A DNA stretch of 57,667 bases from an uncultured Pseudomonadota bacterium. Lineage in GTDB: Bacteria > Myxococcota_A > UBA796 > UBA9615. Below are positions 8,742 through 15,781 of this stretch, in pieces. The translations under genes were made by a program, and so were the position numbers. The stretch covers positions 1-57,667 of the forward strand of contig CALAGR010000399.1 of the NCBI GenBank assembly GCA_937891735.1, written 5' to 3'. Numbering within the stretch: the first letter of the stretch is position 1; the number at the start of each line of letters is the position of its first letter. A model generated the notes under the pieces. That model saw only the letters and a program-made list of their open reading frames with translations, was not told where the DNA came from and did not search any database.

Positions 8742-9803
8742 TTGAGCACAGCGTCCAGCCATGCCTCGTGGTCTTCGCCCTGGCACACCACCGCGGCCGG
8801 GCCGCCGAGCACGTTGCTGCGCGCGCTGGCCCCCGCTACGACGCCCTGCTTTTCGTCCCCGGCCCCGACCGAGGTCCCCTTTGGGACCATCCGCGGCGCG
8901 CCGCGGTCCGCCGCCCGACCCGAGTTCCAGCTTCCCGAGCAGCTCAGCCGCTACACCATCGGCCGCCTGATCGCCCGCGGCGGCATGTCCGTGGTGGTGG
9001 AGGCGACGGACCCGGAGCGTGGCGAACGGGTCGCCCTCAAGGTGCTGCGGCCCTCCGCGGACGGCCGACACATCGAACGCGAGGCCTGGGACCGCGAGGT
9101 GTCGATCCTGTCCGCGCTGCGGCACCCCGGCGTGATCCAGCTGCTGGACAGCGGCACCGCCAGCGGCGGTGAGCTCTACCTGGTGATGCCGCTGCTGCAG
9201 GGCCGGTCCGCGCGGGCCGAGATCGTGTCGATGAAGGGCTGCGACGCCGGAGCGCTCCGAGCGGCCACGATCGACTCGTTGATGCCGGCGTTCCTGCAGG
9301 TCGCGGGCACGTTGCAGTACGCCCACGACTGCGGCGTGCTGCACTGCGACCTGAAGCCGTCCAACATCTTCCTGGTGCGAAGCGGGACCCGGGAGCGGGC
9401 GCTGCTGTTGGACTGGGGCGTGTCGGTCATCGGCGCCCACTGGATGCCCGGGGATCGGGCGACCGGCGCGCGCTCCGGCGGAACCCCGGGCTACATGAGC
9501 CCCGAGCAGATCGACCGGACCGTCACGGATCTGGACGTGCGGTCCGACGTGTACGGGCTCGGCGCGCTGCTCTACGAGTTCTGTACGTGGCAGCCGGCCT
9601 TCCGCAAGGGTCCGCCGCGGCGACTGCTCCAGGCGGCCATGGCGGGCGCGATTGTCCCGCCTCATATGCGTCGGCCGGACCTGCAGATCCCCCGCCGTTT
9701 GTCCGAGGTCGTCATGGCGGCGTTGGACGTGGACCGACGCAACCGGCCGGGCAGCGCTGCGGCCCTCGCCGAGGCAGCCCGCGAGGCCCTCTTCGGGCGG
9801 TGA
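8742..9803 (+). CDS. Hanks-type serine/threonine protein kinase
   Basis: A 353-residue soluble kinase with the domain from about residue 65 to the end. Key elements: glycine loop IARGGMSVVVEA, VALK lysine at residue 100, alpha-C glutamate in REV near 119, catalytic loop HCDLKPSN (Asp203), a metal motif DWG (Asp224) in place of DFG, and GGTPGYMSPEQ in the activation segment. It is probably active. No transmembrane segment or extracellular sensor follows. The first 65 residues are low-complexity Ser/Pro/Ala. The TTG start at 8742 has GGGAG 4 nt upstream. It lies 50 bp after the KGGVGR ATPase gene, behind its own promoter-operator, so a functional link with that cluster is plausible but unproven. 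Confidence 0.85.
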   Translation: MSTASSHASWSSPWHTTAAGPPSTLLRALAPATTPCFSSPAPTEVPFGTIRGAPRSAARPEFQLPEQLSRYTIGRLIARGGMSVVVEATDPERGERVALKVLRPSADGRHIEREAWDREVSILSALRHPGVIQLLDSGTASGGELYLVMPLLQGRSARAEIVSMKGCDAGALRAATIDSLMPAFLQVAGTLQYAHDCGVLHCDLKPSNIFLVRSGTRERALLLDWGVSVIGAHWMPGDRATGARSGGTPGYMSPEQIDRTVTDLDVRSDVYGLGALLYEFCTWQPAFRKGPPRRLLQAAMAGAIVPPHMRRPDLQIPRRLSEVVMAALDVDRRNRPGSAAALAEAAREALFGR

Positions 9804-9843
9804 GCAGGGGCGCCCCCGGCGCAGCGACCCACGACGGCTCGGG

Positions 9844-9849
9844 TACCCT
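9844..9849 (+). promoter_or_regulatory. -10 box TACCCT
   Basis: TACCCT, 21 nt before ATG 9871, with GGAGG at 9857-9861 between them. The same hexamer is found at 30482 before another SD-led gene. Confidence 0.4.
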
Positions 9850-9870
9850 CCGTGGTGGAGGAACCGCCGC

Positions 9871-10503
9871 ATGCCCCCCAGCCACGACCCCGGTTCCCGG
9901 GCGGACCGGTCGAACCGACCGACGCCAACCCCTGGGAGCCCCCTGAACTCGATGCGATACACACCCCCTGGCAGGACCACCGTCCGCCGCGCGCCGATGC
10001 TCATCGCGCTGCTCGCCGCGACCCTGCTGCTCGGCGGCGCCGTGCCGGGTCGATACGCCGCGAAGCCGGTGCCCCCGGGCGAGGCGCCGAGCGTGTCGAG
10101 CCTCGAGTTCCTCGCCGGTCCCTGGCAGACCAAGGCCGGCAAGGACAAGGGCGCCATCACCGAGGAACTCTGGATGAGCCCGCGGGGCGGCACGATGTTC
10201 GGCGTGAGCCGGATCACGAAGGAGAGCCGGACCGTCTTCTGGGAGCAGCTTCGGATCGAGGAGCGCGCCGGCGACGGCCTGTACTACGTGGCGAGCCCCA
10301 TGGGCCGCAGCCCGGGCACGGAGTTCCGCCTCACCCAGCTCGGGTCGGGCTACGCGGTGTTCGAGAACCCGGAGCACGACTGGCCCCAGTCGATCGCCTA
10401 CGGGCTGACGGATCTGCAGGGCCAGCTCGAGGTGGTGGTGTCCGGCACGCAGGGCGGCGAGCCCCGGGTCGAGACCTGGTCATTCCTGCGCCAGCAGCCC
10501 TGA
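9871..10503 (+). CDS. DUF6265 family exported protein
   Basis: A 210-residue protein. From about residue 75 on it carries the DUF6265 pattern: FLAGPWQT, GGTMFGVSRI, VFWEQLRIEER, YYVASPMGRSPGTEFRL and AVFENPEHDWPQ. The family's function is unknown; members are usually exported beta-barrel-like small proteins. A hydrophobic stretch LIALLAATLLLGGAV at residues 43-57 looks like a signal peptide core. Three in-frame starts are possible: ATG 9871 (GGAGG 9 nt upstream, -10 box at 9844), ATG 9952 and ATG 9997. The last two give a shorter, more typical signal peptide; I kept 9871 because of the ribosome site. Confidence 0.75.
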   Translation: MPPSHDPGSRADRSNRPTPTPGSPLNSMRYTPPGRTTVRRAPMLIALLAATLLLGGAVPGRYAAKPVPPGEAPSVSSLEFLAGPWQTKAGKDKGAITEELWMSPRGGTMFGVSRITKESRTVFWEQLRIEERAGDGLYYVASPMGRSPGTEFRLTQLGSGYAVFENPEHDWPQSIAYGLTDLQGQLEVVVSGTQGGEPRVETWSFLRQQP

Positions 10504-10505
10504 TG

Positions 10506-10511
10506 TAGGGT
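10506..10511 (+). promoter_or_regulatory. -10 box TAGGGT of a leaderless promoter
   Basis: TAGGGT lies 8 nt before ATG 10520, in the 16-bp gap after the DUF6265 gene. No SD sequence is present. Confidence 0.5.
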
Positions 10512-10519
10512 CGCCGGCC

Positions 10520-12226
10520 ATGTCTGAGCCGACCCCCTTCGATGTCCTGGTCCTCGGCGGAGGTCTCGCGGGGCTGACGCTGGCCCTGCAGATCCACCGC
10601 CAGCGCCCCGGCACCCGCATCGCCGTGGTGGACAAGGCCGAGTGGCCGCCGCCGGTGGCCGCCCACAAGGTCGGCGAGTCCACCGTGGAGCTGGGCACGT
10701 ACTACCTGCGGCAGGTCCTCGGGCTGGCGGACTACCTGGACGCGCAGCAGCTCCCCAAGCTCGGGCTGCGGTTCTTCTTCGATCCGGCCCAGGCCGACGA
10801 CATCGCCCGGCGCCTGGAGATGGGCGCCAGCGGCAAGCTGCCCGTGCCGTCGCACCAGCTGGATCGGGGCCTGTTCGAGGTGGAGCTCGCCCGGCGGGTG
10901 CGCGACGCGGGGATCGAGCACCTGACCGGGTGGCGGGTCTCCGGGGTGCAGCTCGACAAGGCCGGGCACACCACCACCATCAAGCGGGCGCCGGACACGC
11001 GCACGCTGGGCTCCCGCTGGGTGGTGGACGCCACGGGGCGCGCCGCCACCCTCAAGCGAAACCTGGGCCTGCTCGCCCCCATCGAGCACCACGCCAGCGC
11101 GGTGTGGTTCCGCCTCGGCACCGAGATCGACGTCGCGGACTGGTCCGACGATCCCGCCTGGAGCGCCCGGGTGCCCGCCGGCATGCGCCGCCTGAGCACG
11201 AACCACCTCATGGGGCGCGGCTACTGGGTGTGGCTGATCCCCCTGGCGTCCGGCAGCACGAGCATCGGCATCGTCACGGACGACCGGGAGCACGACCTCA
11301 AGGCCATGTCCACCTTCGAGGGAGCCCTGCGCTGGCTCGCGGAGCACGAGCCCCAGGCCGCCCGGATCATCGGGGGACACGCCGATCTGCTGCAGGACTT
11401 CCTGGTGCTGCGGCGCTACAGCCACCACGCCGAGCGCATGTTCTCCTCGGCGCGGTGGGCCCTCACGGGCGACGCGGGCGCGTTCCTGGACCCGTTCTAC
11501 TCGCCGGGCACCGACTTCATCGCGTTGGCCAACACCTACGCCACCGACCTGATCGTGCGGGAGCTCGACGGCGAGAAGATCCGGAGCCGGGCCAACGAGT
11601 ACAGCCGCACCTTCCTGCAGATGGTGGATGCGTGGCTGCCCGTGTACCAGAACATGTACCGCGTCTTCGGCCACACGCAGATCCTGGCTCTCAAGGTGGC
11701 GTGGGACTTCTGCACCTACTGGTCGTTCCAGGTCCTGATGTTCGTGAACCGGGGATTCACCGACGTGGCGCTGATGACGAAGACCCGGGGCCTGTGGCAG
11801 CGCATCACGGAGCTCAACGCGGCGCTGCAGAAGAACCTGCTGTTCTGGGCCTCCGTCGAGCCCACCCCGGAGCTCGATGGGCGCGGCGGCTTCGTGGATC
11901 CCATGTCGATCACGTTCCTGCGGGACTTCCACGTCGGGATGGTCGATGTCCTTGCGCCCGACGCGCTCGCGGAGCGGCTGGCGGCCAACCTCGCGCGGCT
12001 CGAGCTGATCAGCGCCGAGATCAACCGACGCGCGGCCTGCCGGCTGTACGGGCTGGCCCCAGACACGCCGCTGGATCCGTACGTGTTCTCGCTGCAGGAC
12101 CTGGCGGGTGGGACGCCCCCGGCGGGCCCGACCCCGGTGGGGAGCGACGCCGCGGTGGTGCAGGACATCGACCGGTGCTGGTTCGCGGGGGACGCACGCG
12201 GAGCGCTGACCGTCTCCCCCCGATGA
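10520..12226 (+). CDS. Flavin-dependent halogenase-like monooxygenase
   Basis: A 568-residue FAD enzyme. It has the N-terminal dinucleotide motif LVLGGGLAGLTLA, then HKVGESTVELGTYYL, which matches the GE-[SA]-T region and preceding Lys area of flavin halogenases. GRGYWVWLIPLASGSTSIG corresponds to the halogenase-type G-x-W-x-W-x-IP signature, and GDAGAFLDPFYSPGTDF to the FAD-closing GDA motif. The family acts with reduced flavin from a separate reductase, on aromatic or pyrrolic substrates. No reductase, PKS or NRPS gene is nearby, so a non-halogenating geranylgeranyl-reductase-type oxidoreductase remains possible. It is apparently leaderless, and convergent with the DUF218-like gene 30 bp downstream. 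Confidence 0.75.
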   Translation: MSEPTPFDVLVLGGGLAGLTLALQIHRQRPGTRIAVVDKAEWPPPVAAHKVGESTVELGTYYLRQVLGLADYLDAQQLPKLGLRFFFDPAQADDIARRLEMGASGKLPVPSHQLDRGLFEVELARRVRDAGIEHLTGWRVSGVQLDKAGHTTTIKRAPDTRTLGSRWVVDATGRAATLKRNLGLLAPIEHHASAVWFRLGTEIDVADWSDDPAWSARVPAGMRRLSTNHLMGRGYWVWLIPLASGSTSIGIVTDDREHDLKAMSTFEGALRWLAEHEPQAARIIGGHADLLQDFLVLRRYSHHAERMFSSARWALTGDAGAFLDPFYSPGTDFIALANTYATDLIVRELDGEKIRSRANEYSRTFLQMVDAWLPVYQNMYRVFGHTQILALKVAWDFCTYWSFQVLMFVNRGFTDVALMTKTRGLWQRITELNAALQKNLLFWASVEPTPELDGRGGFVDPMSITFLRDFHVGMVDVLAPDALAERLAANLARLELISAEINRRAACRLYGLAPDTPLDPYVFSLQDLAGGTPPAGPTPVGSDAAVVQDIDRCWFAGDARGALTVSPR

Positions 12227-12256
12227 CGCAACGCCGAGGGCGTGCCCGCCCGGGAA

Positions 12257-13660
12257 TCAGGGGTTCAGGGCGTCGCCCACCGCCGGCACGAACACCATGG
12301 CCCGCAGGTCCTGGCATCGCGCGCGCCCCCGCCCGAGGCTGATCCGGGGCCCGGTGAGCGGGATGACCATCGGCGCGATCTGGGCGAGTCGCGCTCGGGA
12401 CGCGGCCGGCAGGCCCCACGTGGTCTCCTTCTGGTAGCGCCCCCACCAACCGCAGCCCAGCGAGGTCGTCGCGTGGACGCCGCTCGTCTGCACCCAGAAC
12501 CCGGCCAGACCGAAGCGCATGGCCAGCTGCCCCGCCGCCCGCAGGTTGTTGCTCGTGTGGCGGGACAGGCCGTCCTCCATGATCACGACCCCGTCCGGGA
12601 CGGGCCCGCCCCAGGTCCTCGGGTCCCGCAGGATGTCTGCCATGAACTCCGCCTCGGCGGTCTCGGAGCGCACCTGGCCTCCGGACACGAGCACCACCAG
12701 CACCGTGCCCTCGGGGCACTTGGCGAGGTGGTCCCGGATCGCTGGGACCGCGTCCACCGCACGCTTGACGGAGCTGTCCTTGGCGTTCTCGTCGTCCATG
12801 TGCTCGGCGTCGGCACGGCTCTCGCCCGGGACGAGCAGCAACCGCCCCACCGGCTTGCTCGGGCGCTGGTGGAGCATCCATCCCTCGAAGTAGCCCCGCC
12901 ACCGGGTGACGAACTTCTCCCAGAAGCCCCACCTCGCCCCGAGAGGACCGAACACCAGCAGCGGCTGCTCCTGAAGCTGGGCGTTGAGCAGCGCCGCGAA
13001 CCGCACCGACGGCAGCGGAGGAGACGCCGGCCACTTGGCGTCCTGGACCCGCAGCTCCCCGAGGATCACCTCGTACAGGAGCCCGCGGTCCCCGAGCCGG
13101 AGCCAGTCCTCGGCGGGCTTGTCGTCCAGAACGTCGGTGACGCTGACCACCGCCACCAGCCACTGACCGAAGGCCTCCGGCGTCTGGATGGCCACGGCCT
13201 CGAGCCAGGCCATTGTCGCCTCGCGCTCGGCCAGCGTCGTCGCGGCGCGCAGGGAATACACGAACGCCATGGGGTGCAGGCTCGGGGGCTCCCTCTGGGG
13301 CGGCTTCGTCCTGACCGACGCGGCGATGGCGGCCCGGGCCCGGGCCCAGATCTCGTCTCGACGCGCCTGGGACTCCTGCCAGAGCGACTCGTACAGCGCC
13401 TCGCGGGGAAGGATCCAGCGGTGCGCGCCGAAGACCGGGTCCCAGTCGTCCGCCGGCGCCCGGATCCGGGAGTTGTGAAGCACCCACGGCGCGGTCAGCA
13501 GCGCCAGGGGCGACGCCGTCAGGGAGTCCGACGCGCCCTCCGACGCCGGCTCGTTGGCGGGCGGGCCCTCCGGGGCAGGGCTGTCCTCGGGGGGCTCGTC
13601 GTCCGGCGGCGGGTCCTCCGGGGGCGGGTTCTTCGGTCCGAGCAGTGGGATGAAGGGCAC
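12257..13660 (-). CDS. DUF218/YdcF-like protein with proline-rich N-terminus
   Basis: A 467-residue protein. Residues 1-45 are Pro/Glu/Asp-rich (PPPEDPPPDDEPPEDS). Residues about 290-440 carry DUF218-like motifs: RLLLVPGES, VLVVLVSGGQVRSETAEAEF, and GVVIMEDGLSRHTSNNLRAA. In DUF218 (SanA, ElyC, YdcF) these correspond to the SGG..SEA..M and E..S.NT.EN blocks; the family acts in envelope biology, with YdcF reported to bind S-adenosylmethionine. A large insertion sits before the domain. GTG 13660 is chosen because CAGGAT occurs 6 nt upstream in the leaderless pattern; the frame stays open to 13783. It shares motif order and a similar C-terminus (VP-x2-G-[DN]-AL) with the gene at 44402-45502. Confidence 0.7.
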   Translation of the reverse strand: MPFIPLLGPKNPPPEDPPPDDEPPEDSPAPEGPPANEPASEGASDSLTASPLALLTAPWVLHNSRIRAPADDWDPVFGAHRWILPREALYESLWQESQARRDEIWARARAAIAASVRTKPPQREPPSLHPMAFVYSLRAATTLAEREATMAWLEAVAIQTPEAFGQWLVAVVSVTDVLDDKPAEDWLRLGDRGLLYEVILGELRVQDAKWPASPPLPSVRFAALLNAQLQEQPLLVFGPLGARWGFWEKFVTRWRGYFEGWMLHQRPSKPVGRLLLVPGESRADAEHMDDENAKDSSVKRAVDAVPAIRDHLAKCPEGTVLVVLVSGGQVRSETAEAEFMADILRDPRTWGGPVPDGVVIMEDGLSRHTSNNLRAAGQLAMRFGLAGFWVQTSGVHATTSLGCGWWGRYQKETTWGLPAASRARLAQIAPMVIPLTGPRISLGRGRARCQDLRAMVFVPAVGDALNP

Positions 13661-13666
13661 GCCCCG

Positions 13667-13672
13667 ATCCTG
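13667..13672 (-). promoter_or_regulatory. -10-like box CAGGAT, leaderless arrangement
   Basis: On the minus strand CAGGAT is followed by 6 nt and then GTG 13660. It differs from the window consensus only at the first base. Confidence 0.35.
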
Positions 13673-13814
13673 CACCACCGGGGCCCGGGGAGCGAGGAAT
13701 CGGGCCCGTGATCTCAAGTGCCCGGGCCACCAAGGGCGCGCGAACGCCGGGAATTCGCCGAAGGCCGCCCCTTCCCGCAACACCCCGGGTGCAGGAACGC
13801 CGGGAGGCCCGCGG

Positions 13815-15473
13815 TCAGCCCGGGCAGTCGCCGAGGACCCGGTACTCCACCTCGATCACGTCACCGTCGTCGGGGATGCTGTTCAGGTCGAAGATGATCG
13901 CGTTCAGCGCGGAGTCGAAGCTCCAACCGGCACCGGCCGGCACGAAGGTCACACCGTCGGTGGACAGGCGCACCTCGATGGTCCCCTGGACCGGGCTCCT
14001 GCTCAGCTCGAACGTGTCCGTTGGCGACAACGCCATGCCCGCCAGCGACGACAGGGTGCTGACCCAATTGGGGTCGCAGATGCTGGCCGAGATGCCGCTG
14101 GTCATCACCGCCACCTGCACGTAGTCGGTGCCCGAGGACGCAGAGATGTCGGCTCCCGCGCAGCCGGTGAGCCCGCCGGTGATGGCCGACAGGGCCACGC
14201 GGTCCGGGTAGGCCTTCAGCCCCTGGAGGTAGCTGACATACGCGCTGGGGACTCCGCCACTGAGGATGGAGCTCTGGTCCTGGGCGTCGGACACGAAGAT
14301 GATGCGCAAGGCGGCCTCTTCCCTGATGAAGCCCTCGTTGTACCCACCGGCGTCGAAGTTCGGCGCCGACAGGGCCAGGTAGGCGCCGTCAAGGCCCCTC
14401 TGGCTCCATGATCCGCTCGTGCCCAGCGCGACGTTCGCGGCGAGGACAGCGGCCGGGTCGGGCGTGGCGGGCGTGATGATCCGGGTGGTGCCCTGGAGCA
14501 GGCCGTTGTCGGCCACGTCCGCGGTGACGACCCCGATCTGGTAGTCGACCCCCAAGGCGCCGAGCACCTGGACGAAGGCCGTGACGCTCGACGCCAGCGC
14601 TGCCTGCGCGCTCCCCATCGAGCTGGAGTCGTCGACGACCCAGAGGATGTCGGTGCTGTCGCCGCCGCTCTGCACGATCTGCTCCGTCCACAGCTCGCCG
14701 AGGTGTCCGTTGCCGAGCCAGGTCGCGCTCGCCTCGGGGCGGCTCGGATCGTTGGTGTCGAGGGTCAGCGTGGCGGTGTCGGGCAAGGCGTCGAGCGGCG
14801 TATGGACCACCTCGAGCTCCGCGGTGTCGGAGGGGGCAAGGAGCAGCGGCATTGTGATTCCAGCGCCGAGCGCCATTTCGCCCAGGCCCGACCCGGCGTC
14901 GAACGTCAGGTCACTGATGTACAGGTCCGCGCGACCGATGTTGGTGATCTCGACGTCGAGTCGGCTGACGCAGCCGATCACCTGGTCACCGAAGTCGTGG
15001 CCCGGCGGGCTGATCGCGATGGCCGGAGCGATGCCCTCGGCCCTCAGGGCCACCGTGACCTCGGGGTCCGCGCTGTCGTTGCTCACCACGACAAGGTCCC
15101 CATTCGCCGTCTCGTCCTGGGTGGGCGCGTACTCCACCCGCAGGTCCCAGGAGCCCCCCGGCTCCAGCACGGGGACCATCTCATCCAGGTTCACCATCGC
15201 AAAGGAGGTCGAGCCGCTCAGGACGAAGTCCCGAAGCTGCAGGTCGGCGGTCCCGACGTTCCTGATCGTGAGGTCCTCCGCCTCGACCTCGCCGGCCGGG
15301 ACGGCGCCGAAGTCGACGAGGTGCGGCTGGTCCGAGTCCCCCGAGGTCACCTCGATGGTGCCCCGCGGCGGGGCGCCCGCGGCGGGGTCCGGCTCGGGGT
15401 CCAGGCACCCCGGCAGCCCGCAGAGGGCAGCCAGGGTGAGCGCGATGACGCAGCGGCGGAGTGGATCGGTCAC
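13815..15473 (-). CDS. Surface lipoprotein with ASH/HYDIN-like domains and a VWA domain
   Basis: A 552-residue lipoprotein: signal core VIALTLAALCGLPGC with the lipobox Cys at about residue 22. Two repeats of choice-of-anchor/ASH (HYDIN-like) immunoglobulin-type domains follow (VDFGAVPAGEVEAEDLTIRNVG and HDFGDQVIG...VEITNIG). From about residue 260 a von Willebrand A domain carries the MIDAS start WVVDDSSSMGSAQ. The C-terminal 80 residues form another beta-rich segment. Expected at the outer membrane, in adhesion or metal-dependent ligand binding. GTG 15473 was chosen because it gives a standard lipoprotein signal; GGGGG lies 4-5 nt upstream. It is divergent from the structured-leader gene at 15782. 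Confidence 0.8.
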   Translation of the reverse strand: MTDPLRRCVIALTLAALCGLPGCLDPEPDPAAGAPPRGTIEVTSGDSDQPHLVDFGAVPAGEVEAEDLTIRNVGTADLQLRDFVLSGSTSFAMVNLDEMVPVLEPGGSWDLRVEYAPTQDETANGDLVVVSNDSADPEVTVALRAEGIAPAIAISPPGHDFGDQVIGCVSRLDVEITNIGRADLYISDLTFDAGSGLGEMALGAGITMPLLLAPSDTAELEVVHTPLDALPDTATLTLDTNDPSRPEASATWLGNGHLGELWTEQIVQSGGDSTDILWVVDDSSSMGSAQAALASSVTAFVQVLGALGVDYQIGVVTADVADNGLLQGTTRIITPATPDPAAVLAANVALGTSGSWSQRGLDGAYLALSAPNFDAGGYNEGFIREEAALRIIFVSDAQDQSSILSGGVPSAYVSYLQGLKAYPDRVALSAITGGLTGCAGADISASSGTDYVQVAVMTSGISASICDPNWVSTLSSLAGMALSPTDTFELSRSPVQGTIEVRLSTDGVTFVPAGAGWSFDSALNAIIFDLNSIPDDGDVIEVEYRVLGDCPG

Positions 15474-15781
15474 AGAGCCCCCAGTTCTGTCCCGCGGCCA
15501 TGCGGTCAGCGGGGTGAACAGCCCGACCGTAGGAGAGCGCAAGCAGCCGACCCAAGGGCACCAGGCGGCACGGAGCCTCCCCGTGCCTCATCACCATGTG
15601 GCGCCCTTCTCGAACTATTCTGGCCCTCCGGAGGGATTTCTTGCGTCTGGGGCCGTGGAGGCCAGGTCCATGGCGGAAAATGGTCCGTCGGACCGGGCCT
15701 CCAACGCGCGAGAACGCCCAATGCCGGGCGTCCTCGATGGGCACGCAGGGACCTCGCGTTCGCGTGCCAAAGGGGGATGAC
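15474..15781. promoter_or_regulatory. 308-bp divergent regulatory region
   Basis: No gene is supported here. On the minus strand TACGGT (15531-15526) with TTGGGT 18 nt upstream is a plausible promoter for the VWA lipoprotein. On the plus strand TATTCT (15616-15621) is a plausible -10 for the gene at 15782. It is followed by the perfect palindrome CCCTCCGGAGGG (15624-15635) over the predicted start, then three hairpins to the ribosome site. Confidence 0.5.
15657..15768 (+). ncRNA. Three-hairpin structured 5' leader
   Basis: Three consecutive strong hairpins precede the ribosome site AGGGGG (15771-15776) and ATG 15782. H1 pairs GGAGGCC-A-GGTCC (15657-15669) with GGACC-G-GGCCTCC (15690-15702). 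H2 pairs CGAG-A-ACGCCC (15709-15719) with GGGCGT-C-CTCG (15726-15736) around a 6-nt loop. H3 pairs GGCACGC (15740-15746) with GCGTGCC (15762-15768). Regular spacing and closeness to the start suggest a cis-regulatory RNA. It fits no riboswitch class that I can recall. Confidence 0.5.

Noticed and set aside
9991-10026. Near-identical start region MLIALLAAT shared with the ZIP-like gene at 690
   Set aside because: Both are hydrophobic signal or membrane starts; similarity of about 30 nt without extension is most simply convergence.
15740-15768. Resemblance of GGCACGCAGGGACC to the conserved ACGCA-AGGG part of the GEMM-I cyclic di-GMP riboswitch
   Set aside because: The downstream AAACC, three-way junction and tetraloop receptor elements of that class are not present.
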